A stretch of 64,000 bases of DNA from Bryum argenteum (GCA_037043015.1 CM073324.1:16892597-16956596), one strand, 5' to 3'. Positions 21,886-33,472 are shown, counted from the stretch's first letter. Numbers and translations: made by a program. The notes: generated by a model from the letters alone, not told the origin.

Positions 21886-22070
21886 AAGCAATTGAGGAGC
21901 ATGAGCAGAACATCATTACCTGCACTCCACTATCTATCAATCTTTCGACACTTCAAAGTCGGCCGTCGAAGGGAGTTGACAGCAATTGAGGAGCATGACC
22001 AGAACATCATTACCCGGATGGCACTATCTATCAAATCTTTCGGTACTTCAAAGTCGGAGGTTACTTAGAT
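21886..22070 (+). repeat. 94-bp tandem duplication in F-box C leader
   Basis: This is the third occurrence of the two-unit leader repeat (starts near 21886 and 21980), before F-box copy C. Confidence 0.65.
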
Positions 22071-22532
22071 TACGGGAAGCTCACAATTCGACAGATGGGT
22101 TTTGTCGATTCAATTTAGGTCTGCGATTCACCTAGAATGTTCCGATTTCTGCAAGTGGGTTCACCCATTGCCGGCCATACGGTTGATTCTGATTCTCTGA
22201 CCGTGTGTTTCCCTTGTCTCTTGCAGTGTTGAGATGTGCAGAAGATCGAGTTGTTACTGAATCATCGAGAAATCTTATCCCAAGACAGACATTAAGGTGT
22301 GGATATTTTCCTCGTTTGCTTGTAAGACTTCAGCTCTGATGCTTGCTTGCTGTGATTACAGTTTAAATTTGGATTTGATCTTAGTGTTGTGAGAAATACA
22401 CAGGCTAGATACAATAGTGGGACGCCGAAGACTAAACTGATGGGAGTGCTTGCTGTGGTATTAGGTTAGGTTTTGTTTGAGTGACGTTCAGACCTCATAA
22501 CGTTGGAGGTTATTGTGTAGGGCTGCTTCAAG

Positions 22533-24123
22533 ATGTCGGGTTTAGATAGCAAACCGAAAAGAGAATTCAAGTGTACGGCCGTGAAGAAAGCGAACGACAT
22601 ATTGCAAGGGTTTGTGGATTCGGTCGCGAACATTGTTGAGGAAGAGACATCTTTCGATTCAGAAGGAGATGTCGTCAACCGTGATCATATAAGGGGACTA
22701 ACACACCGGTTGAAGATTGTGGAAAACCTGGTGAAAAGTTTCAGAGAGCATGTTCCAGGCATTCAAGAGATTTTGGCGGGATGTGATGAAATTCTCAGTT
22801 CAGCAGGTGACAGTTCCGCTGCGCAGGGTGCTCTTAGAATGGGTCCAATTGCAATTGTTGGTGTGGGAGGAGTAAGCAAGTCGAACACAAAGTTGAAATC
22901 AGTGAAGCAGAGACGAGCACGTCGGCATTATTGTGCACATCGGCAGGGGGTGATGGACAGTAGTCTGTGGAGGGAAACTACCGAGAGAGGTGGTGCAACA
23001 TATTTGTGCGTTCCTCCCTCTGTCTGAAACGTTAAAGCTACAGAAGTTAATCAAGCCATGGTCGAGGATGCCTTTGGCCACGAACTTTAGACAATCGTGT
23101 GCCGAGGCCCATCAGGATTTGTTCGGTATAGTGACGAGTGACGGCGAATATGGATCACATTGTATCGCCGTAACAAATTCTAAGCATACTGAGTGGCTTC
23201 ATTTGGACATCAAGGACATGATCCCATCAGGTGACTATGATTATATGAACAGGGACAAGGAGCTTTTTGCACATGATGGTGGCTTGATAAGCATTTTCCC
23301 AAATTCTTTCGAATGTTTGAAGAATTGGCAAGAATTTCCCAACATTCGAGTTTTCAATCCATTAACCGGCGATAGAAGGGACATTCCCCTATCAGATTTC
23401 ACCTCTAGCAAGGCTGAGGATGATGATCTGCATGCCGTTCTATTGCAGTTGATAGTGGATTCAAAGTCAGGATGTTACGAATTGGTTTTTGTGACTCAAA
23501 GTGGAAGGTATGAGAGCGGAGCGGAAGTGTACTGGTCAGAAAAATATGACTCAAAGAGCAAGCTTTGGAGTACATTGGACTCTGGGATCATATTCGGAGA
23601 GGGTGTATTAGGTACCTGGCGTTGTGCAGTTTATTTTGACTGTTGCTCAAAACAGTTATGTAGGAATGATGGACAACCTTTCGAACCATTCGAGAAGAGA
23701 GCAATCGTGTGGAATCCTCATTCTCTCGCATTTGTGAAGAATCATCGGTTTGAGATTGGTTTTGTTAACCAAGTTGGGCATGATCGAGATTACAGTTTGC
23801 TGCACATGTCAGATAGTGCTTGGGAAAGCGGCTGGATTACGAGGTCTACAACAAGTTTCCCAATGGAGGAGCCTCCAAATGACCTGCAAACAAAAATACT
23901 TGCATGTGAACGTTACATTCTTGTGGTTGCAGATGATGCGCCTTCAGATGTGTTTGAGCATCGCCATCAACGTATGCTTTTATATGACAGGCAGACTTGT
24001 AGAGAAGCATACAACATTCCGAACTTTTGGAGAGAGTATGATTTGCTGGAATATGGTGGCAAATACTTCATAGATGATCAATTACATGCGATGTGCGATC
24101 TCAATTGGACTGTTGTTCCTTGA
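22533..24123 (+). pseudogene. F-box protein, tandem copy C (frameshift in the F-box)
   Basis: This is a paralogue of 2429-4009. The first frame (22533-23027) reaches the start of the F-box and then breaks. Copy A reads TGTGGAGGAAACTACC, while copy C has one extra G near 22973, so the F-box helix region moves to the frame that continues to 24123 (VQHICAFLPLSETLK and on). The C-terminal arm of about 370 residues is otherwise intact and well conserved. The break removes a contiguous F-box, so a full protein would require a compensating event. The first ATG of the second frame lies after the start of the F-box. A base-call error is the alternative explanation. Confidence 0.8.
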
Positions 24124-24519
24124 CAACGTGGGTGTGATTGCAATAACACAGGGTATACATGAAATCAGCTTCAAATCTTGTTTTTGTTCGTTCAAAATTG
24201 TAGGTAGTACAGTTCAGTGATGTACAGTACTTCGAAGAATGTATTGCAACAGAAGTAAACATGTAACAAGCGGGTATAGGCAATTTAGTTATTCCATCAA
24301 AGATTAGTGACTCCGATGGTTCAAAATATGAATCCATGTCATGAGGCAATTTTATGAAATGGTTCAAGTATTGCGTTCAAAAACTCACCGGATTTGGAAT
24401 TAGTGACAATCGTTTGAGATGACTAGCTTTGCTGAGAGTGGTTGTTTCTTCGAATTTTTGAGAAAGTTTCTTGAAAAATTGCTACATGGAGTAAGCATTG
24501 TGAGATACAACATGACACA

Positions 24520-25430
24520 CTCAAGCTTACATTGAAGAGAATTTACGAAGGCCAAAGATGTTCAATGAGAGTAGTAAACGAACACTTGTTTGTGAGTTGA
24601 ACAAGAATAGATCACCTTTGTTGAAATTGGTGAAAACCTTCCAATCCTTGTGAAAAATGGAACACTTTGTAAATGTGTGCATGACTTTGGTATAATTGTG
24701 TACTAACCAATAAACTGTTTCTAAGCCCTAAGCACACAAAGATAAATATGAGTTAATTAAAAGGCACCTACATTAAACATTGGAAGATTGGAGTCAAGTC
24801 ATGACAGACCAATCGTCATTTGAGATTGGAAAGCGTTGGCTATAAATACGAGTCCGGCGAAAGTCTTACGAGCGATACCATTATGATTGTATAGGACCCA
24901 CGTTCGAGTCAAGGACGACATCTATAATGATATGGGGAGTTTTCATTGCTCTCTTCTAAATGCAATTTGGTTTCAATTCATCTTGATGATAAACGCAAAG
25001 CTCTTGATTTTTTTAAAGTGTATCGATCGGCATTGGAGTCTTATCACTGTCACCATAAGAACTATGAACCATTGTTTTTGATAGAAGATAGTGCACAATA
25101 GTCACATTGTAGCAAGGTGGAGAGAAGAAATTGGATTGAAGAAGATTAAATGGCCAAAAAACTCCCCTAATCATAACCCTCTAGAGAATGTATGGAAGCT
25201 CTATAAAGTTCAAGTTCAAATAATGTCCCAATCAAAGAATAAGGAAAGAATGTGGGAGCATGTCAATGCAACTTGGGAAGCTATACCTCAACAGACTCTA
25301 CGTAATTTTGTTTCATACATACCTGGTCGAATGGAGGCACTGGTGAAAGCCCAAGGTCACAGTACCAAGTACCAAATGATAGAGATCTTCATTTTTTTAG
25401 TGAAAGTTCTACAACAAAGGAATCTGATAG
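24520..25430 (+). mobile_element. Decayed Tc1/mariner-like transposase relic, copy C
   Basis: The best preserved piece is at 25091-25400, with NSPNHNPLENVWKLYK matching the SPDLNPIENVW box of Tc1/mariner transposases, followed by the conserved C-terminal stretch (WEAIPQQTLRNFV). The first catalytic region near 24800 is disrupted. It is collinear with the relics downstream of F-box A and B. Confidence 0.7.
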
Positions 25431-25633
25431 TTTACTGCAAAAAGAACAAGAAAAATAATGTTTTGCACACCATATGAAGGTTCGGTGTAATATATTTTAC
25501 ACATAATCTTTAGTACATGAAAAGTGGGATCATAGTTATTGATTTTTCTTTGTCTCAAGTTATCTTCTTCTATGCAACTCTTGCTGTTAGCACTATTTTT
25601 TGTTGTTATAGTAGTTGTTAAATTCCGGTTTAA

Positions 25634-26059
25634 CCCTTAAGCGCCCACAGTGTCGTTCTTCGACATTTTGGATGTGAGGCTTCGTCTTTGGTGCACAGCC
25701 CCCCTTTCATCCCATTGATTTTTCATCCGCCATTTTTTTGCTCAACTCCTCGGTGGGTTTACTCTACTCCCTCCTCGGATAAATAGTAAAAACCTTGATC
25801 CTCAATTTTTGAGAGTGGGCGAAAGAGATTTTTCATGAAAGTTTTGGTGGTGTGATCTTCACCCATTTTTTGCATGGATCTTGAAATCCATACCTCCAAA
25901 TGGCATGCAACTTGGCGGTCTTACTAATTGCCATGCTCCAAAGAAGATCCTACGGTTGGATTTTCCATTTTCATCTTTTATTGGTTTTTACGCAATTTTG
26001 AAAAAATCAGCATTATTACCAACTGGTAGGAGCTGTACCCCCCCTTGGGCGTTTAGGGG
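25634..26059. mobile_element. piggyBac-like MITE with exact TTAA duplication
   Basis: This element is 426 bp long. It starts CCCTTAAGCGCCCA and ends TGGGCGTTTAGGGG, giving inverted termini that match at 12 of 14 positions. It is flanked by TTAA at 25630-25633 and 26060-26063. In block A the flanks (AGCACTATTTTT and so on to GTTCTAGGTTTTATAAAGAA) are joined at a single TTAA at 6232-6235, which gives a natural empty site. It has no coding capacity. TTAA insertion with CCC termini points to piggyBac-type mobilisation by a transposase elsewhere in the genome. Confidence 0.8.
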
Positions 26060-26278
26060 TTAATGTTCTAGGTTTTATAAAGAACTCAATACTCATGCAA
26101 ATTGTGTGAACAAGCAGATTGTGCATTGTTTTGCAATTTACAATCTTTTCACTATTTGTGTTGATATGTAATAGGACACAAATTTGCTACTTGTATGTAT
26201 CATGTGTTGACTTTTTGCATATTTAGTTATTATTATTTTTATTTGTATATTTTTATGAATAGTTAAAGGTGCATAACC

Positions 26279-27325
26279 CCTCGCCACTAAGGGCGGGACA
26301 GTGGAGGACTGGCACCTACAGTGCCCGCCCCGCTCCCTGCCCGCACGACCTGCCCATCCGGAGCCCGGCCTGTAGGGTTGGGGACGCCTCCATGCTTCGT
26401 ACTGTATCTCTCCCGGCTCCGCGCTTGCCGATCGATGACGCTCCCTCCTGCCTCCTCGCTCCTCGTCGCTCTACAACAATCTCTTCCCAGCCCAGCGCAC
26501 GAACACATACTTGCTTTTGCGCAAAATCAAGTGAAGTCTTCAAGATGAAGAGCAGTCTCTAAAGACTCATTCTAGAAATGGATATTCCACGTACAAGGCA
26601 AAATACAAGTTGCGGCAGTGTAAGACGTCTTGAGGAGAAGCTCAACATATTATCATCTCGGAATCAATCGATTGGTTTCAAAAGAGTCACCAAAAGTACA
26701 AAATTTTAGGTAGCACTTGATTCTACTGTAAATGACAGCACTCCCTAAGGAGCAGCAATTAGTCCTACTGCAATTGGACAACAATTGTTTTTGGTGAAGC
26801 AAGCAATTTCTCCTCAATTTAAGGTTGTATCCGATCTTGCTTTGATAAAATAGTAGTTTCTCTTGAGCTTGTCGTGTCATGACTTTGGTATGCTTCCAGA
26901 GCAAGCTTCAATACCGGTATCAACAACACTCAACACTAAAATTGCAATTCAATCATGTCAAGGCTTCAACCAAGAGTGCAGACTTGGCTGCGGAAAACTT
27001 GGCTAGCTCATCACCCAAGAGGGCGTAGACAGCAGCTTCGGTTTAGTTTTGGTCTCTTGTATTTCTTCATATCATCATATTAAAGTTTTTGGCAGCAGGT
27101 ACGTGTTCGTGAGGTTAGGCTGGCAGGCGATTGATATGGAGCGACAACGAGCAGCGAGTGAGGTGGGAGAGAGAGTCATTGGCAAGCGCGGAGCCGAAAG
27201 AGATACAGTACAAAGCAAGAAGGCTCCCCAACCCTACAGGTTGTGGGTGGGCAAGTCGAGCGGGCAAGGAAAAAGGCGGGCAGTGGAGGCGCCACCCCTC
27301 CACTGTCCCGCCCTTAGTGGCGAGG
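26279..27325. mobile_element. Long-TIR (Mutator-like or fold-back) element, 1047 bp
   Basis: Terminal inverted repeats of about 230 bp begin CCTCGCCACTAAGGGCGGGA (26279) and end with the complement (to 27325). They share TGTAGGGTTGGGG, TACTGTATCTCT and CGGCTCCGCGCTTGCC. Flanking TGCATAACC (26270-26278) and TACATAACC (27326-27334) fit a 9-bp target duplication with one mismatch. Long TIRs with 9-bp duplications are typical of Mutator-like elements. The internal 550 bp has no transposase. GC content of the arms is far above that of the surroundings. Confidence 0.75.
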
Positions 27326-27334
27326 TACATAACC

Positions 27335-28614
27335 CCTTGAATGTCTTCTAAATACATACAAACTTATACCATAGCCTCTATGAGATTTCGCTCCTGTCAA
27401 AACAAAATTATAATTTTTCTTTTCACATACACATGTCATCAATGTGTTTTTGGTTTTTACAACTAAAAACATGAAGCTTTAAAAGTTGATAAAATTTTAA
27501 TCACGTTTTTGAAAGATTTTGGCTTTCTGTAACAATTACTTTTTTACTCCCAAAATCAAGTAGAGGCTACAGTATATATACAAACTAACTTTGAAATTGT
27601 AACAACATACAAAGGTCGTTGTTTTTATTATGTGAGATTTGTAATTAAAGGTGAGTTGTTTTGATCTCAATCATGTTATCTTGTTGTAAGTCAATCAACT
27701 TTCAAGTGGTGAGGCACCGGAGATTACCAAATTGTAATATATCAGTAATCAAAAAGAGTTACCAATATAAAACTTCAACATCTTGAACATTACAAAGTAG
27801 AAAGGCTATCAACAAATCTAGTGCAATAAAGAAAACAGTAACTAAAGAATTTTTCACATTCATCTCAAAATCACCCTTATACCATAGACAGTTTGTGAAA
27901 CAAATTTCTCAGCTCAAAAAAGAGCCACTTAGCCATGCAATGGTGAGAAATGCCTAGATTATACAAAGAAAAGTGATTTCAAATCTGAATTTTTGCACTA
28001 AAAATCATGCCATATTTTCAAAAGTTCTCGGAATAAGTCAAGATTCTTAAGACAAAAACTAACTCATCAAAATCCAATCTAACAAAATGTTGTCGAAATT
28101 TAGTATTAGAGAAACTTAAGAAGATACAACTTGTCAAGAATCAAGTGTTTTTATGGTTTACTATCAATGCAAAATCAAAATTTCAACATAATCAAAACAA
28201 TCTCATTCTACATAAACAAACTTTGCTCTACATTTTCGATTTTTCTACCTAATGCACACAACCCCACACAACCCCTTAAGGAAGGATAGTCATTCTCAAC
28301 TTCCAACCTCAAGAACACTACAACAACAACATGAACAACCTCATGAACCAAACTCAATTGACACAGTCGCTTGATAAGGTAAAGAACAAAATCAATAAAT
28401 TTCACATAGCTCTTTATGTTACACCACATCATACTCTACAGCACAAGAGTGTTGAAAAACTCATCTTGTACCTCGAACGACGGCGTATCATACACAAGCG
28501 AAAATATAACAAATGGGTGGACAAGCTACACAATTTTCCATCTTCTGTACAGGACAATCGATCTCTGGCAACTATCTACACTCAGAAAAATGCAACAATT
28601 GCATGGGACAGAAC
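27335..28614. other. AT-rich intergenic region
   Basis: No gene is seen. The last few hundred bases probably include the 3' untranslated region of the CASP-like gene that ends at 28615. Short frames here have no recognisable product. Confidence 0.5.
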
Positions 28615-29572
28615 TTAGTAAGCGGCGTGGTGGCGTCGCAGCTTGTGAAGAGCCGAGGCAGCAACAATGGTGGACAGAGCGAGGAACACCCACGCGGCGT
28701 ATGTGGCGATGAGCGCGCCGCCGATGCGGTGACAGAATCCCCTCACAACGCCGCACTGAGGCTCCCAGCGTCCGTTCAACTCGCCCTTGGACCCGATCCA
28801 CGCGATCGTGGTGCCTACTGCTGCTGCGCTCATCAACATGTTTGTGAGTAGAAAGTCGGCTAGGAATGTAGCCCAGGCTACGGGAGTGATGCTCAGTGGG
28901 CCTTTTCGTGTGCAGACGCCGAGTAGCGAAGCTATTGCTGCTAGAATCGCGTATGCGCATACAATCGCATTCGCCAACAAGAGCCACCTGAACAGCAAGA
29001 CCATTAAATCATCAGTTGTTGATACACCCCCAGGAAGCAAATTCTTTCTGCAAAAGACTGTTCACCTCGAAACTGTATCTAGATAAATGGGACTCATACG
29101 CTTGCCTGTCGTTATGTAAAATTCCTTGAGGAGCAACATGGACAAGACTTGAGATAAGTTTTAATCATGGACTGAGTTCAGCTATATGATATTGGTATCT
29201 TGATTGAAGATGTCGGGTAACTGGCTATATCCTAGTGATGTCGAAGCCACAGCAAGTTCAGTAGATAAGTATGTCTGGATGTGTGGGAAGACCAAATTGC
29301 AAAGGTTAAGAGGTACGAGGGACGTACTTGAAACCAGCGATGTCATTCCAACGAGCACGAGCAAGGACCGTGCCGGCACCACTACGGATTGTCTGATTCG
29401 ACTTGAGAAGGGTGACAATGGCAGCACCCGTAGCCAAGGCCGTCAACACGCGCAGTATGAAATCCGCGCAGTGGTGAGCACGGTGCGCTCGGCGCGGCGC
29501 TTCGTACACGGGCTCGCCTGGCGCTCCATTCGTGTAGCCCTTCGTGCCTGAATACGGACTTGTTGTCGCCAT
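28615..29572 (-). CDS. CASP-like four-TM membrane protein
   Basis: Two exons: 29572-29328 and 28987-28615, with an intron of 340 bp (donor GTACGT, acceptor TTGCTGTTCAG), giving 205 aa. Four hydrophobic segments are visible: [39 protein letters not shown]; the [20 protein letters not shown] region; and [20 protein letters not shown]. The pattern, the short polar N-terminus, and the [15 protein letters not shown] stretch before the last segment match the CASP/CASP-like family, plasma-membrane proteins that scaffold membrane domains or wall modification in plants. The first ATG in the frame is at 29572; the frame extends upstream but only from a TTG. The specific subgroup cannot be set here. Confidence 0.9.
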
Positions 29573-31061
29573 CTCCTCAAATCTAGTACAATGAAGCTCT
29601 TCACTCAACTATAGATCCACACTGCCAACAACCCACACACACAAAAATCAACACACAATCCTCCTCAACAAGCACCATATATCAATATCATTAGATGACT
29701 ACTTCTGAGTCGGACCCATCTCAGAGTCTTGTCAAAATATAACAGGAAGGTGACTTTGTCCACTGTCATTTTAAATGCATGTCTCATGAGAGAGACGAGT
29801 TCCAGGCTTACCTCTGAAGATTCGAGGTGCAAGACAAGGCGATGTTGGTTCCAGTGATTCATGTGAGACTGCATATTATATATGAAGTGGTCATGCATGG
29901 CAGTAAATGAGGAGACGGACAGAATGACATGGCGTACAAAAGGTGCAATGTCCAGGTGGCAGCCGCAATTTTGCCATGTGGACAAGAAACCCACGCGGCT
30001 TCACCACCGACGCGCTCCCCGCCGCCACGTCAGAGCCATGACTATCTATTAGCACTCACCGACCCTGTTGGTAAGCATCGAGGCAAAAGCACTTGAATTG
30101 GGGGTAGCTAAATTTCCTCCCCCAAATTATTATCTTTTTCTCCCAAAAAGCAACTGTAAACGCGCTGTTTTCTAGTGAAAGTTTCCCCTCCTGAGCCGCA
30201 ATGACATCTGCTCCTCTGTCACGTACCTACTGCCGCTTATTGATACCGTTGGGTTACCATGAAGCTCCCAAATGGCTTACATTCGCTGTGTCCACATCTC
30301 ATTACCCACTGGAAATTTCCATAGTTGGTGGCACTATCCAACGAACACTGACACCGGAGCCGAAGTCAAAAAATCATCGCCAAGTCAACAAAAATGCCTC
30401 AACCCCGATTGTAGGTGTTTCTGAAAATACTCCGGAAAAGCACATGACTTGTATTTCGAATTAATAACAATGTGTTGACACAGGCTTGCGATTGTTAGAA
30501 GACTGTACTCGAGTGGGACTGGGAGTTTTGATGTGCATGGTACGGTATCGATTGTTACGAAGTATGACTGTAGAGCAAGTGTGGGTTCTGATGGAAAAGA
30601 ACTGATTGATTGATCGACAACAATATGTACAAAAGTGCACCACGGAGATACGAGCTCAATCGTATGCATACTCTTCTTTGTTTTTAAAAATGAAAGCTGT
30701 ATTCAATGCGTTAAGGTCAAACATCGTAAAATTCACCAGTATGACTATTTGGATGGACACAAAAAAAGCTCTTTGAAAACATATACTGTAAATTCACATA
30801 CTATACCTACTTTTGAGTCGTGCCTACTACCAGCCATGCGTGGACCCAGTACCTACCGATCGCCTACCGGAAGCGTGCGTGGCCTGCGTTACAGAAAAAA
30901 TCTAGGAGGACGTACATGCCCTCAGGTTTTGACATTTATATTGTTCCCGGATTTCTGCCCTAAAATTAGGCCTTGCATGCGTTGTTGGGTCAATGGTCGG
31001 ACCTCTGTCAAGGTAGGAGGTTCAATAACCAATCAATAATCTCTGCATTCAACCAAGAAGA
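29573..31061. other. CASP-like promoter region and intergenic DNA
   Basis: It holds the upstream region of the minus-strand CASP-like gene. I see no convincing coding frame up to 31061; the short frames lack recognisable domains. Confidence 0.5.
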
Positions 31062-31340
31062 AGCAGAATGGCCACTAATGACCTAAGAAAAACACTACTA
31101 GTTTCCTACAATAGTAAGTTTTCCAACACCAAGGAGACCTTGCCTTGTTTGTGTTTGAAGGCTTATTTCGAACAATTTATGAATCCAAACAAGGTTCTGT
31201 AAATTGGATGTGGTTCTCAACTCACCATACCATTGGAAAAGAGAAAAAAAATCCAAGAAAAAAATAAACTAAATGTGCTACATCTCCTCAAAATTTGGGG
31301 TCAACCATAAAATGGTTGATTGGGCTTTTAGGAGTAACTT
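31062..31340 (+). repeat. Partial copy of the 1077-1578 MITE family
   Basis: It shares a long run with 391-677 (same strand) and with 1077-1352 (opposite strand), including TTGTTTGTGTTTGAAGGC and ATAAAATGGTTGATTGGGC. It ends GGGCTTTTAGGAGTAA, a degraded version of the GGGCTCTTAGGGGTTAA terminus. The other terminus is not found. Confidence 0.65.
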
Positions 31341-31636
31341 ATGCCTAGAGAGGTTTCGTGTATAGAGAAAGAGCCATGCACTGTAAGAGCTAACAACTTT
31401 GAGATAGCATAAATTTGACTCCTCGCTTGTGTAGCATTGTAAGCATGCGGATCGACCTTGTGGTGGGGAGAGCCTCTAGGTTCAAACCTCCAACTTCTCA
31501 CATTTATTGCAGTCTCCTTTTCCACCGTGAGCTATACCAGAAAATGGTGTTTAGATTAGATACCAAGCTTAACTAGGAGAACAGGGAAGTTGTAACAAAT
31601 CCTGAATATACCCACACTCCAGTATAAAAGATCACT

Positions 31637-32090
31637 ATCAAAATCAACAATAACTAAGCTCATCAATCAGAAATTTCACTTACTCATCTTTTCTACATAC
31701 TGCAGAAAAGACAACTTACTTCAAGAATATTGGCACACAACTCCCTATGTGACCTAAGTACAAATTCACAAGCCCTATAACTATCACATGAAACTCTACA
31801 TACAAAAGTTGTGAACAAGACCAGTTTCCCTCAATTTGCTACTTCCCAACCGCAATAGCTACAAATCAAGACCTTACCCGGTTACAATACTTGGAATAAT
31901 ATGTAATTCAAGCAACATCCAAAATGAAATGACAAGTATAAAATGTGAATGTTCCATCGACAAATGGTAAAACATGAATGCTCATTCTGAAAATCAACAA
32001 TAAGCTCATCTTTCAGAAACTGCACGTGCTACATATTGCAGAAAAGGCACCTCAATGTAAGAATAATGACACAATTACACAGAATGTCTG
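31637..32090. repeat. Direct duplication of ~110 bp
   Basis: Segments 31637-31760 and 31984-32090 share AAAATCAACAATAA, AAGCTCATC, TACATAcTGCAGAAAAG-like stretches and ATGACACA-type ends in the same order. The region is otherwise AT-rich without a gene. Confidence 0.55.
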
Positions 32091-32174
32091 AAACTCCAGA
32101 AACTAACAACAAATTCTTATATCCTATCATAATTACATGACAACATCCTACTGCCTATACAAGACTTAGGAACA

Positions 32175-32237
32175 AGCTAAGTCGTCCTCAAAAGGCTGGC
32201 TCTCGGCCACAAACTCCTTCAAACAGCGCGAATCCTG
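32175..32237 (-). other. Exon-like segment downstream of the ferredoxin-like gene
   Basis: On the minus strand a good acceptor (AATGATGCAG) is followed by a clean 22-codon frame (DSRCLKEFVAESQPFEDD and on) ending in TAA at the start of AAGTCTTG. It could be a terminal exon of a spliced 3' region or alternative transcript of the neighbouring ferredoxin-like gene, whose main frame already ends at 32584. Weak evidence. Confidence 0.3.
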
Positions 32238-32583
32238 CATCATTCAAAACATGCCGTTGTTACAACATCGTACAACTATATAATCTTCAAAAGAATCACT
32301 ACAATCTTGTACTGATCCACAAATGAGGACGTGTTCTACTGTTCGATGTCCTTCTCCTGAGTATAGTATCATGCTCTGTCCCACTGAACGATACATAAGT
32401 CACTATAGAAATCTTCAATTGCTCTCCAAATCTCTTGGTCAATCCTTGCGACTACCTTCCGTTACCGAATCGTTTCAAGCTGTAACCTCACCTCTTGATC
32501 CTGCATAGTAAGTGACTACAGTGTTCTGCATTATGATAAATGACATCACTAAAGATAAGCAACAGATTCTGATTGCAAGTACC

Positions 32584-33472
32584 TCATTTCATCTTCCCTT
32601 TTGGTGCAGTTCTATCATTGAAAAACTCCAGTTCTCCGAATGGTAACTCGAACTCATCCTCACTCAACGGTCCCAGCACTACGTCACCCTGCAAACCATG
32701 TTGAGTCAGTGTTAGCAGCAAGCAAACCTCCATCCACAACCCTTCTGATCACGGTAGGTAGGAAGTCACCACAAAAAAAAACTCGTACTCGAACCTCACT
32801 GCAACTGTACCTGGCCCCAGAATTTGTTATACTTGATCACCTTCACATCCCCTTCCACTCGAACCTGCACGTTATTCGCCCATGTAAGAACAAAACTCCA
32901 TCATAAGAAAAAAAAAAATAGACAGAAATGATGCAGCGATGAGATTTACCTGGCAAGCGAGACGGAGATGCCTGCTGCTAGACGGGCTGTGAGGAGGAAA
33001 ATTCAAGCGCAGTCTCTCTTGGGTGCCCCATTCCTGAGGCTCCACATTCCCCACCACCTCCACCGCACAAGTACCACAAGTGCCCAGACCCCTGCAAACC
33101 ACCACCATCCTTTTGAATCAGCAAGAATTCAAGAATTGGATGTAGGGCAAGATTTCAAGGATTGGATGTAGGGTTTTGAAATGGAAGGGTGACTGACCTG
33201 CAATTCACGTACATGGCTTTGTCATTATGAGGAGAAACGCCATTCCGCAAGAGCGCCGAACGCAGAAGACTCCCTTTCACCACGCGTATGGTCTTCCCTC
33301 GGTACTCCACTTGCACTGTCTCTGCCTCATTGTCGGAGTCTGTGGTTTGTGGCGATGGCGATGGCGATGTTGAGAGCAGTCTCCAGTGAGAAGTGCGAGC
33401 GATTGGTGGGGTGACCACTCTCATCATTCTCGACATGGTGGTGGCCATGGACATGGATTCTCTGGCCCCCAT
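32584..33472 (-). CDS. 2Fe-2S ferredoxin-like protein, organelle-targeted
   Basis: Four exons with GT..AG introns: 33472-33198, 33091-32950, 32864-32811 and 32688-32584, together 576 nt (191 aa). The first 40 residues are rich in Met, Ser, Thr and Arg and lack acidic residues after residue 5, consistent with a plastid or mitochondrial transit peptide. The mature part (VEYRGKTIRVVKGSLLRSAL and on) has the beta-grasp ferredoxin layout with a cluster motif C-x5-C-x2-C (NCRGLGTCGTC, split by intron 1) and the distal cysteine in LRLACQ. The x5 spacing and KYNKFWGQ tail resemble the PNSB3-type ferredoxin-like proteins of the chloroplast NDH complex, but the acidic C-terminus (LPFGELEFF) is extra. 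An electron-transfer role is inferred. Confidence 0.85.

Noticed and set aside
26269..26562. Overlapping plus and minus frames of about 75-97 codons
   Set aside because: They lie in the GC-rich inverted termini of the fold-back element, where stops are rare by composition.
28208..28432. Open minus-strand frame with a hydrophobic valine-rich stretch
   Set aside because: No recognisable domain. It lies just downstream of the CASP-like stop, and its composition follows the AT-rich DNA.
31320..31530. Possible tRNA-like GGTTCAAACC motif near 31480
   Set aside because: I could not build a cloverleaf with acceptor and anticodon stems around it.
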